From DAIRFP01 sp036794995 (GTDB taxonomy: Bacteria > Desulfobacterota > Binatia > UBA9968), in contig DAIRFP010000195.1 in the NCBI GenBank assembly GCA_036794995.1, positions 1-9,492 of the forward strand: DNA of 9,492 bases. The letters run 5' to 3'. Under the pieces are notes generated by a model. It was not told where the DNA came from. It ran no database searches and saw only the letters and a program-made list of their open reading frames with translations. The number at the start of each line of letters is the position of its first letter. The stretch's first letter is position 1. The position numbers and the translations under genes are program-made. This document shows positions 1 to 5,458 of the stretch, piece after piece.

Positions 1-60
1 CGCCTTCGCCGCAACCCCGAACGGGTGAAGCGACACTGTTACGGGATCGAGGGTAGCGAC

Positions 61-195
61 CTATTCCACCGGCGCTCCCTCGACGAGCTTGCTGGTGTGA
101 CTATCCTGGGCAACGGAGCCCGGCGAAAACCCCAGCAGAAAGAAAAAGATCGCCGAAAGCAGAAGCAAAGAACCCTTCCTTGAGAGGCGATTCAT
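61..195 (-). pseudogene. Truncated leader of a probable solute-binding protein (44 codons)
   Basis: A 44-codon ORF starts at an ATG at 195-193, with an excellent AAGGAGG ribosome binding site at 207-201, five bases upstream. It reads a classic signal peptide: basic MNRLSRK, then a hydrophobic run rich in L and F, then SPGSVAQ as a plausible cleavage region. The mature part begins DSHTSKLVEGAPVE and stops at TAG (63-61). SKLVEGAKKEG is a common mature start of iron/polyamine-type ABC solute-binding proteins, so I infer the 5' end of such a gene, cut short by a stop or rearrangement. In-frame codons after the stop (60-1) show no clear continuation of that family. It could instead be a real small secreted peptide. 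The ORF is clear; the origin is moderately likely. Confidence 0.45.
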
Positions 196-387
196 CGTGT
201 CCTCCTTCAGAATAGCGTCAAGGTCACGCTAATATCACACAGACCTGGAATTTGGCGATAGGCCAAAAACCTTCCGTGCCCGGGTATCCCAAGGACCTAT
301 CCCGACAGGAGAACCGCTGCCCACGGCATGGATAGACGGATGCGATTTGTCCCGATATGGGGTTTACTTATTGAATACAGCGGACGC

Positions 388-393
388 TGTCAA
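388..393 (-). promoter_or_regulatory. Possible -35 box for the minus-strand leader ORF
   Basis: On the minus strand the bases at 393-388 read TTGACA, a perfect sigma-70 -35 box. The sequence 17 bases further on (TAAGTA) is a poor -10, so the promoter is only a possibility. It lies about 190 bases upstream of the ORF at 61-195. Apart from this box and the ribosome binding site, I see nothing definite in 196-438. Confidence 0.2.
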
Positions 394-438
394 TTTTTGA
401 AGAGTTCATGAGCCTCGATACGAAAAAGAGAAGACGAG

Positions 439-735
439 TTACTGCTGAGTTCCCGTCGGTGGAGAAGTGATGTCTTCTTCGGCCACGTCTCCGTAGGGCC
501 AGGGACGGCCCAAGTTGAGAAATTGTATTTTGAGAAGTCGAATCATCTCAATTTTGGAAGGAAAGCTGCCGCCCTTAAACACTCCCTCATGGCAGTGGTA
601 GATCTTCTGTTCTTTGTCGTGGTGACAGCCGTAGGAATCAAGTTGGCCTTCGTGCGGGTAACTGGCAACGGGCATGGCGAGTAACAGGCAAAGGCTTAGT
701 GTCAAACGAAGTAAAACTTTGGTCGTCATTGTCAT
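439..735 (-). CDS. Small secreted YHYH-like His/Cys protein
   Basis: A 98-residue protein of unknown function. The signal peptide is MTMTTKVLLRLTLSLCLLLA, with cleavage likely after MPVAS (about residue 25). The mature N-terminus carries the signature HEGQLDSYGCHHD...YHCHEG, with H28, C37, H38, H39, Y46, H47, C48 and H49. This Gly-Cys-His / Tyr-His-Cys-His pattern is the short module seen in many small exported proteins annotated as YHYH domain proteins; the closely spaced His and Cys suggest metal binding, which is inference. The C-terminal half (about 50-98) shows no motif I recognise. I chose ATG 735-733 over an in-frame ATG at 771 because GAAAGG lies nine bases before it, and the upstream ATG overlaps a perfect TATAAT box (775-770). 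It appears monocistronic. Confidence 0.75.
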   Translation of the reverse strand: MTMTTKVLLRLTLSLCLLLAMPVASYPHEGQLDSYGCHHDKEQKIYHCHEGVFKGGSFPSKIEMIRLLKIQFLNLGRPWPYGDVAEEDITSPPTGTQQ

Positions 736-769
736 GCTTGAACCCTTTCTCTGATCGATTTGCTGCAAC

Positions 770-775
770 ATTATA
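770..775 (-). promoter_or_regulatory. -10 box of the small His/Cys protein gene
   Basis: The minus strand reads TATAAT at 775-770, a perfect sigma-70 -10 hexamer 34 bases before the chosen start codon. The best -35 at 17-bp spacing is weak (TTCTCG, 798-793) and lies inside the inverted repeat at 791-806. Confidence 0.45.
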
Positions 776-790
776 TGTCGTTTCGATCAT

Positions 791-806
791 GGCGAGAATG
801 CTCGCC
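791..806. promoter_or_regulatory. Perfect 6-bp inverted repeat over the -35 region
   Basis: GGCGAG-AATG-CTCGCC is a perfect palindrome with a four-base spacer. It covers the expected -35 position of the promoter whose TATAAT is at 775-770, the usual place for a repressor operator. No regulator gene is visible here, and no T-run follows, so a terminator is less likely. The function is inferred. Confidence 0.35.
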
Positions 807-813
807 TTCTGCA

Positions 814-888
814 GGTCAATGTTCAAAGTTCCGAGTTCAACGTTAGAAACGAGTTAACATTTGAACCTGGAACATTGAACCTTGAACC
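814..888. repeat. TTGAAC-type degenerate inverted repeat
   Basis: The left arm (about 814-844) contains GTTCAAAGTTCCGAGTTCAA and the right arm (about 856-888) reads TTGAACCTGGAACATTGAAC followed by CTTGAACC. Each arm is itself a short-period repeat of TTGAAC/GGAAC, and the arms are roughly reverse complements around an A-rich loop (845-855). The same architecture, with different words, recurs at 5320-5420 and 6924-7013. Repeats of this style are seen between genes in many environmental draft genomes. It sits just upstream of the promoter of the next plus-strand gene. Confidence 0.7.
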
Positions 889-896
889 GCCGTGGC

Positions 897-925
897 TTGT
901 CCCGCGCTCTTAAATTGAGTATAGC
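897..925 (+). promoter_or_regulatory. Possible sigma-70 promoter of the MBL-fold gene
   Basis: TTGTCC (897-902) and TATAGC (920-925) are separated by 17 bases; each matches consensus at four of six positions. Transcription would begin near 932 and include the ribosome binding site at 938-942. Confidence 0.3.
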
Positions 926-949
926 CGGTAAGTATCTAGAGGTGATGTG

Positions 950-1768
950 ATGCAGCGTTCTTCGCGAAGCGGGACCCTAAATATTTTTGTTCGCGCAGCG
1001 TCTCTCTTGAGCGTGTTGATCTTGCTATCGGCGCCCGCCCACTCGGCTTGCCGTGATCCTGACGTGGCGCGCGGCTTCGGCGCGGTTGCCTACGCAGCGG
1101 AAGCGGATGCGACGATTCAATATTTCGGCCACAACTTTTTTCTCATCACGACCCGCAGCGGCACTCGCATCGTCACTGACCCATTGGGGCCGGGATGGTA
1201 TCCGACCCCGAATATCTCGGCACACGTCGTAACCGTCGGGCGAGAACACTACAACCACAACTATGTCCAACTCGTGCAGGGAAATCCGGTGGTGCTGCGC
1301 GGCCTCAAGAATTATGGCGCGGAATGGAACAAGGTCAGCTCGAGCGTCAGGGACATCTTTGTCTATAACGTGCCGGTGTATCAAAACGCCGCCAGCACGG
1401 ACGCGATTAGAGGCGCCGCCTTTGTCTTCGATCTGGGAACCCTGTGCATCGTGCACTTGGGCGACTTGGCCCATACCCTGGCCCCGGAACAAATTAAGCA
1501 GATCGGCAAAGTCGACGTCGCCTTGACGCCCATCGATGGCAGCCGCACGATGCCGCCGGATATCGCCCGGGAAGTTCTGGCCCAGCTCAAGCCGAAGATC
1601 GCCATCCCGATGCATTACCGCGATAACATGTACTTGATCAGGGAATTCACCAAGGGAATAAAAGCGCAGATCATGAAGACGGACACCTTGGTCGTGAGCA
1701 AGGCGGCGCTGCCGGGTGCTCTGGAAATCAAGGTGCTTCAACCCCGGGGCGCGCGGAGCTACGAGTAA
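950..1768 (+). CDS. Secreted metallo-beta-lactamase-fold hydrolase-like protein
   Basis: A 272-residue protein of the UlaG/UPF0173-like branch of the metallo-beta-lactamase superfamily. A signal peptide covers about residues 1-33 (hydrophobic AASLLSVLILLSAPAHSA), so it should act in the periplasm. Fold markers in order: YFGHNFFLI (H61), VTDPLGPGW (75-83), the metal loop at 97-104, IVHLGDLAH (H169, D172), and IPMHYRD (H222). The metal loop reads GREHYNHN where the family has S/T-H-x-H-x-D-H: the first His is Arg98 and the Asp is Asn102, while H100 and H103 remain. Activity may therefore be changed or lost. Start: ATG 950 has AGAGG at 938-942, seven bases upstream; a GTG at 947 would add one residue. 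The substrate is unknown. The small membrane protein gene follows after 136 bp and may be co-transcribed. Confidence 0.85.
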   Translation: MQRSSRSGTLNIFVRAASLLSVLILLSAPAHSACRDPDVARGFGAVAYAAEADATIQYFGHNFFLITTRSGTRIVTDPLGPGWYPTPNISAHVVTVGREHYNHNYVQLVQGNPVVLRGLKNYGAEWNKVSSSVRDIFVYNVPVYQNAASTDAIRGAAFVFDLGTLCIVHLGDLAHTLAPEQIKQIGKVDVALTPIDGSRTMPPDIAREVLAQLKPKIAIPMHYRDNMYLIREFTKGIKAQIMKTDTLVVSKAALPGALEIKVLQPRGARSYE

Positions 1769-1904
1769 TGTGCGGATGCCGAAGCCATGGATGAGAATAG
1801 TGCCCCCACAGAGCTTGCCCGCGAAGGTGGAAGTATGTAATTGTTCTGCCAGGCACCGTTGTTCCATCAAATGTTCTCTGCCAAAGAAACAGGAGGAATG
1901 ACTC

Positions 1905-2153
1905 ATGGGTATAATCGCATGGATTGTTTTCGGATTGATCGTTGGAGTCATCGCGAAATTTCTCATGCCGGGCCGTGATCCCGGCGGGTTTGTCATTACG
2001 GCTCTACTCGGTATTGCCGGTGCTCTGGTGGGCGGCTTCTTGGGCCGCATGTTGGGTCTCTATGGCGAAGGCGATCCAGCGGGATTCATCATGGCAGTTA
2101 TCGGATCGATAGTCTTGCTCCTGCTTTATCGAATGGCGTCCCGACACGCGTGA
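1905..2153 (+). CDS. GlsB/YeaQ/YmgE-family small membrane protein
   Basis: An 82-residue integral membrane protein matching the transglycosylase-associated protein family (Pfam PF04226). Three hydrophobic segments lie at about 1-19 (MGIIAWIVFGLIVGVIAKF), 28-51 and 60-77. The family hallmark after the first helix is visible (AKFLMPGRDPGGF), as are the glycine-rich second helix (GIAGALVGGFLG) and the conserved final helix (GFIMAVIGSIVLLLLYR). Members are usually linked to envelope or general stress; the family name does not imply that transglycosylase activity is proven. A near-perfect AGGAGG (1891-1896) lies eight bases before the ATG. Length is normal for the family. The 1769-1904 spacer shows no other feature. 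Confidence 0.9.
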   Translation: MGIIAWIVFGLIVGVIAKFLMPGRDPGGFVITALLGIAGALVGGFLGRMLGLYGEGDPAGFIMAVIGSIVLLLLYRMASRHA

Positions 2154-2361
2154 TATAACACGGCTGCGGTAATTCGAAAGTTCTCCGGGCTCAGCACTGA
2201 CCGGCGGACTTCGCGGTTGAGAAAAGGCTCCGGTTCTTACCGAGACGGCTAAGCCATTGAGGCTTGCCCGCTGTCGGAGTGCAGCGGCTTCACACGGGCT
2301 CCATCTTTCAAAGCATTCCGACCCAATCACCCGGCGCTGCTTTCTCGTTCTTATTGCTGAT

Positions 2362-2381
2362 CGCCAATTGAGGCGCTTTTT
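2362..2381 (+). terminator. Weak intrinsic-terminator-like hairpin
   Basis: CGCC (2362-2365) pairs with GGCG (2372-2375) around a six-base loop and is followed by C and five T (2377-2381). The stem is only four base pairs, and it lies about 210 bases past the preceding stop, so termination is uncertain. Confidence 0.2.
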
Positions 2382-2416
2382 CGTTGGCCTTGCCGTCCCA
2401 ATGAAACATCAGACAG

Positions 2417-2444
2417 TTGACAAGTGACGGCCGGGAAAGATACA
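2417..2444 (+). promoter_or_regulatory. Possible promoter of the dienelactone hydrolase gene
   Basis: A perfect -35 TTGACA lies at 2417-2422. The best -10 at 16-bp spacing, GATACA (2439-2444), matches consensus at only three positions. A TATATT at 2451-2456 is a better hexamer but too far from the -35. If used, transcripts would start about 25 bases before the ATG. Confidence 0.3.
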
Positions 2445-2475
2445 CGCAAGTATATTCTTAATTGAGGGAGATCCT

Positions 2476-3213
2476 ATGAAATCACACCGCGAACAGATCC
2501 AGGTGGACGGCAGCCCGATGAACCTTTACGTCAGCCAGCCCGATGGCAGCGGGCCTTTTCCGGCAGTGGTGCTGATCCAGCACCAGAACGGCGTCGACAA
2601 GTTTCTGGAGGCGATGACGGAGCGCGTGGCCGCCGCCGGTTACTTCGGCGTGACGCCGGACCTCTATCACCGCGACGACCCCGATTGTAAAGACGACGGG
2701 CCGACCCGCCGTGCCAGGCTGCGCGATCTCACCATCGTGCAGGACGTAAACGCCACGGTAGATTTTCTCAAGGGTCAGAGGTTGGTGAATCCTGGGAAAG
2801 TGGGAATCGTCGGGTTTTGTTTGGGCGGTCGCGTGGCTTATCTCATGGCCGCCGCTTCTCCGGCCTTTAGCGCCGCGGTTACTTATTACGGCGGCGGTGT
2901 CCTTAGATCCTGGGGTGACGGCCCAAGTCCCTTCGACCGCACCGCCGAAATTCACTGCCCGATCCAAGGCCACTTCGGCGAAGAAGATAAGAATCCGTCT
3001 TTGGAAGACATGCGCAAGTTCGACCTGGAGCTGACCAGGTTGGGTAAAACTCACGAGTTCTATTCCTACCCCGGAGCCGATCACGGATTTATGGATCCGC
3101 ACCACGGCAGTAGGTATAACCCTCAGGCGGACGAAATATCCTGGCCGCGCACACTGGATTTTTTCCGCAAACATCTAACCGACGCGACCGCCAAGCGCGC
3201 CGTTGCTTCCTGA
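2476..3213 (+). CDS. Dienelactone hydrolase family protein
   Basis: A 245-residue cytoplasmic alpha/beta hydrolase of the dienelactone hydrolase family (PF01738). Family members open lactone rings such as dienelactone in chloroaromatic degradation, but many act on other esters. The nucleophile elbow is GFCLGG with Cys115; Asp171 (GEEDKNPS) and His203 (GADHGF) complete the Cys-Asp-His triad at positions very close to those of the Pseudomonas enzyme (123/171/202). The length is also typical. The N-terminal loop reads QHQNGVD, where the classical enzyme has QEIFGVN, so the Glu that controls its Cys is replaced by His36. No signal peptide. GAGGGAG (2464-2470) lies five bases before the ATG. The AOR gene follows in the same direction 109 bp downstream, so an operon is likely. 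Exact substrate unknown. Confidence 0.9.
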   Translation: MKSHREQIQVDGSPMNLYVSQPDGSGPFPAVVLIQHQNGVDKFLEAMTERVAAAGYFGVTPDLYHRDDPDCKDDGPTRRARLRDLTIVQDVNATVDFLKGQRLVNPGKVGIVGFCLGGRVAYLMAAASPAFSAAVTYYGGGVLRSWGDGPSPFDRTAEIHCPIQGHFGEEDKNPSLEDMRKFDLELTRLGKTHEFYSYPGADHGFMDPHHGSRYNPQADEISWPRTLDFFRKHLTDATAKRAVAS

Positions 3214-3236
3214 AAGTGTTGTCGGAAATAAGCCTT

Positions 3237-3299
3237 ATGGCAGACACCTCTGACATTTTCCCGGTCCAGCGCCGGACCAAACTTCCCGCAGAGTTGTAG
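3237..3299 (+). pseudogene. 20-codon duplicate of the AOR gene start
   Basis: This ORF reads MADTSDIFPVQRRTKLPAEL and stops at TAG (3297-3299). Its first 17 residues match the AOR start (3323 onward) except T4 for A. Across the 52-base match I count five differences: four are silent third-position changes and one changes an amino acid. That pattern suggests both copies evolved as coding sequence, so it is probably the remnant 5' end of a diverged AOR paralogue left after deletion, or a retained leader peptide. GGAA (3224-3227), nine bases before the ATG, is a modest ribosome binding site. It begins 23 bp after the hydrolase stop. Confidence 0.7.
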
Positions 3300-3319
3300 A
3301 GGGGAATTGTAGAAAGGGA
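3294..3319 (+). repeat. Tandem 12-13 bp repeat carrying purine-rich RBS-like ends
   Basis: TTGTAGAGGGGA (3294-3305) is followed by TTGTAGAAAGGGA (3307-3319). The first unit contains the TAG stop of the 20-codon ORF. The second provides the AAAGGGA ribosome binding site of the AOR gene, three bases before its ATG. Confidence 0.5.
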
Positions 3320-3322
3320 CCT

Positions 3323-5215
3323 ATGGCAGACGCCTCCGACATTTTTCCGGTGCAGCGGCGGACCAAACTTCCCGGCGGCTACATGGGCAAGATCCTGCGC
3401 GTCAATCTGACAACGGGAGCCATGAAAGACGAGAATCTGCCGGAGGAACCGGTGCTGAGACGATTCATCGGCGGCCAGGCTCTCGCTTTGTACATCCTTC
3501 TGAGAGAACTCCCAATCGACGCCAAGCCCTACGGACCCGAGAGCAAAGTCGTGATGATGACCGGGCCGCTCACGGGAACCGGTCTTACTCCCGGTGGAAC
3601 TAAGGTGACGGCCGTGTTTCTTAGCCCGATGACGAACTATTCCCTGGGACGCGGCGCGGCGAGTGGTTTCTGGGCGGCCTATCTCAAGTCCGCCGGTTAT
3701 GACGGCATTATCATCGAAGGCGCCGCCAGCAAACCGACTTATTTATTTATCAACGATGGTAAACCGGAGCTCCGCGACGCCGGCCGATTTTGGGGCAAAG
3801 GCGCGCGCCAGACCGAAGAGCTGTTGCGGGCGGACGTCGGCATCAAAGACGCCAAGGTCATGGGCATCGGTCCGGCGGGAGAGCACCTGGTCCACGCCGC
3901 GATGCTGTGCAACGATTACAACCATTCTGCGTCGCACAGCGGCGGCGCGATCTTCGGCTCGAAGAAGCTCAAGGCGATTGTCGTTTACGGCACGAAGCGG
4001 CCGCCGCTCCACGACAAGGCGGCGTTGATCGAAGCGGGGCTGCGCTGGCGCAAGACGCTGCAGGTCTATTCGGTGAAAGACAGAACCGGGGTGGGGCACG
4101 CCGGGCACCTGGGAGCGCTGCCTAATAACAATATGCAGAGCACCTTGATCGCCGACCATAACCGCGGCTTCGATCAGAATCGGATTACCCAGCGGCCCTG
4201 CTTCCAATGCGCGCGTCTCTGTCCCTGGGACGTGGAAATCGGCGAAGGCCAGTTCAAGGGGAGTGTCGGCCACTTCAACGCCGGCGCCGAATGGCTGGAC
4301 ACTTTCTGGAATCTTGGGATCAAAGGCAATGCGACGCTCTATCTGGCCGAGCGGATCAACGATCTCGGCATCGAGTGCGGTCACTTCGCCTTCGGCGCCG
4401 GGGTTCTCTTCGAGGCCTGGGAAAAGGGCCTCATCGGTCCGGAAGATACCGACGGGATGCGCTTCGAGTGGGGCAATCTCGAAGTGATCGACCGGTTACT
4501 TGAGATGACCGCCCGCCGTGAGGGCAAATGGGGCAACCTCATCGCGGATGGACCTCTCGAAGTGGCCGAGGCCATCGGCGGCGATGCGGTCAAATGGGTG
4601 GTGCACACGAAGCGCGGGGTGCCGGCGATGCACGATTGGCGGCCGCATTTCAGCAACATGCTGCGGGAGGTCGTCGCCAGCGGCGGCATGAAGCCTCAGG
4701 GCGGCGGCACACCGAATCCGCCGCCGGATCTCAAATACCGGGAGAAGTGGGGTCCCCTCGATCGCGATAGCCCCGATGGTTGGCCCCGGTCCAACGTGAT
4801 TGCCGAGCAGTACCGCCAGTTCATCGGTCTCATGGGCGGCTGCTGGTTCGCTCAGATGCACCTGAAGCCGGACGGGCTCAACAGCATCATCGATTCGTTC
4901 AATGCAACCACAGGATGGAACTTCAGTCTCGATGAAGCGCTGCTCGCCGGCCATCGTAGCGCGATCCTGCAAAGTATCTTCGGCACCCAGCGCGGCTGGG
5001 TCGCCGACCACGACTGGCAGCAGGTGGGGCAGCGATTTCTCGATCCGGTGCCGGATGGCAAGTATCAAGGCTTTACCATCGCCAAATGGCTGCCCGAGAT
5101 GGTTCAGGAATATTACCGCCTGTCGGGAAGGCATGAGAAAAGCGGCAGGCCGTTCATGGACACACTCAACAAACTCGGCCTGGAAGAGTTCAAAGACTGG
5201 GCGCAGCTGGATTGA
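3323..5215 (+). CDS. Aldehyde:ferredoxin oxidoreductase family protein (tungsten-type)
   Basis: A 630-residue member of the AOR family, whose tungsten-bis-pyranopterin and [4Fe-4S] enzymes oxidise aldehydes to acids (or act on related substrates) with ferredoxin as partner. The N-terminal domain spans about residues 18-225 (GYMGKILRVNLTTG, then MTGPLTGTG, GRGAASGFW, GYDGIIIEG, GPAGEHLV, FGSKKLKAIVV). The helical C-terminal domain follows, with the cluster motif CFQCARLC (C293, C296, C300) and a candidate fourth ligand C507 in LMGGCWF. NATTGWNFSLDEALLAGHR near 527-545 is also typical. Length is normal. The first 17 residues precede the usual family start and are duplicated upstream, which supports this ATG. 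No ferredoxin or MoaD-like partner is adjacent. Substrate unknown; it lacks neighbours that would mark it as BamB of benzoyl-CoA reductase. Confidence 0.92.
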   Translation: MADASDIFPVQRRTKLPGGYMGKILRVNLTTGAMKDENLPEEPVLRRFIGGQALALYILLRELPIDAKPYGPESKVVMMTGPLTGTGLTPGGTKVTAVFLSPMTNYSLGRGAASGFWAAYLKSAGYDGIIIEGAASKPTYLFINDGKPELRDAGRFWGKGARQTEELLRADVGIKDAKVMGIGPAGEHLVHAAMLCNDYNHSASHSGGAIFGSKKLKAIVVYGTKRPPLHDKAALIEAGLRWRKTLQVYSVKDRTGVGHAGHLGALPNNNMQSTLIADHNRGFDQNRITQRPCFQCARLCPWDVEIGEGQFKGSVGHFNAGAEWLDTFWNLGIKGNATLYLAERINDLGIECGHFAFGAGVLFEAWEKGLIGPEDTDGMRFEWGNLEVIDRLLEMTARREGKWGNLIADGPLEVAEAIGGDAVKWVVHTKRGVPAMHDWRPHFSNMLREVVASGGMKPQGGGTPNPPPDLKYREKWGPLDRDSPDGWPRSNVIAEQYRQFIGLMGGCWFAQMHLKPDGLNSIIDSFNATTGWNFSLDEALLAGHRSAILQSIFGTQRGWVADHDWQQVGQRFLDPVPDGKYQGFTIAKWLPEMVQEYYRLSGRHEKSGRPFMDTLNKLGLEEFKDWAQLD

Positions 5216-5307
5216 GCGTTAGCACTTTTCGCATTGCTATCCGAAAACTAACACCAATATGTTTCCATAGCGAGCCGTTTAAATATTCCGGAAGTCGAAG
5301 GTTCTTG

Positions 5308-5317
5308 NNNNNNNNNN
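5308..5317. other. Assembly gap (10 N)
   Basis: Ten consecutive N directly precede the left arm of the 5320-5420 inverted repeat. The true length is unknown, and adjacency of the flanking genes rests on scaffolding, probably broken by the repeat. The rest of 5216-5307 shows no gene or clear terminator. Confidence 0.95.
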
Positions 5318-5319
5318 CC

Positions 5320-5420
5320 CGCCAAGGCGCAAAGGCGCCAAGTTCGAAGGGAAGAATAAATATTTCTTACGAATGATTTAACGTTTTTTCTCCGGCCTTG
5401 GCGGCCTTTGCGCCTTTGCG
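5320..5420. repeat. GCGCAAAGG-type inverted repeat
   Basis: The left arm (5320-5342) begins CGCCAAGGCGCAAAGG and ends CGCCAAG. The right arm (5397-5420) begins CTTGGCGGCC and ends TTTGCGCCTTTGCG, so the arms are reverse complements except for one substitution and one extra base. The 54-base loop is A/T-rich. Transcribed, it could form a stem of about 23 bp. It lies between the convergent AOR and monooxygenase genes, so it could also serve as a bidirectional transcript end, although no clean T-run follows either arm. Confidence 0.8.
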
Positions 5421-5433
5421 CGAGATATTCCGA

Positions 5434-5457
5434 GGTTGCGGCTTTGCCGCGCTAGGT
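5434..5457. repeat. 24-bp hairpin element, copy 1
   Basis: This 24-bp unit has the hairpin core GCGGC-TTT-GCCGC (5438-5450) flanked by GGTT and GCTAGGT. It is identical over all 24 bases to 7092-7115. It ends one base before the stop codon of the minus-strand monooxygenase (5461-5459) and follows directly after the GCGCAAAGG inverted repeat. Confidence 0.85.
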
Positions 5458-5458
5458 G

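Larger units (their letters stand above)
2154..2475. other. Gene-free spacer, 322 bp
   Basis: I find no convincing gene on either strand. It contains a small hairpin (AAGCC 2251-2255 with GGCTT 2261-2265), a weak terminator-like hairpin at 2362-2381, and a possible promoter at 2417-2444. It lacks the repeat families that fill the other spacers. Confidence 0.6.

Noticed and set aside
1..183. Plus-strand open frame from the window edge to TGA at 181-183
   Set aside because: It is antisense to the signal-peptide ORF, which has a strong ribosome binding site; the Arg/Lys/Gln-rich translation looks like the complement of a hydrophobic leader. The tail of a gene from the left cannot be fully excluded.
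1025..2050. 341-codon open frame on the minus strand
   Set aside because: It lies antisense to the MBL-fold gene and overlaps the GlsB-like gene; its translation shows no domain, while the plus-strand proteins have clear family motifs.
3743..4384. 213-codon minus-strand frame inside the AOR gene
   Set aside because: Shadow frame of a GC-rich coding region whose sense strand has all AOR family motifs.
3323..5215. AOR protein as BamB of the class II benzoyl-CoA reductase
   Set aside because: Same superfamily, but no other bam genes are nearby and I see no specific BamB feature; the general family name is safer.
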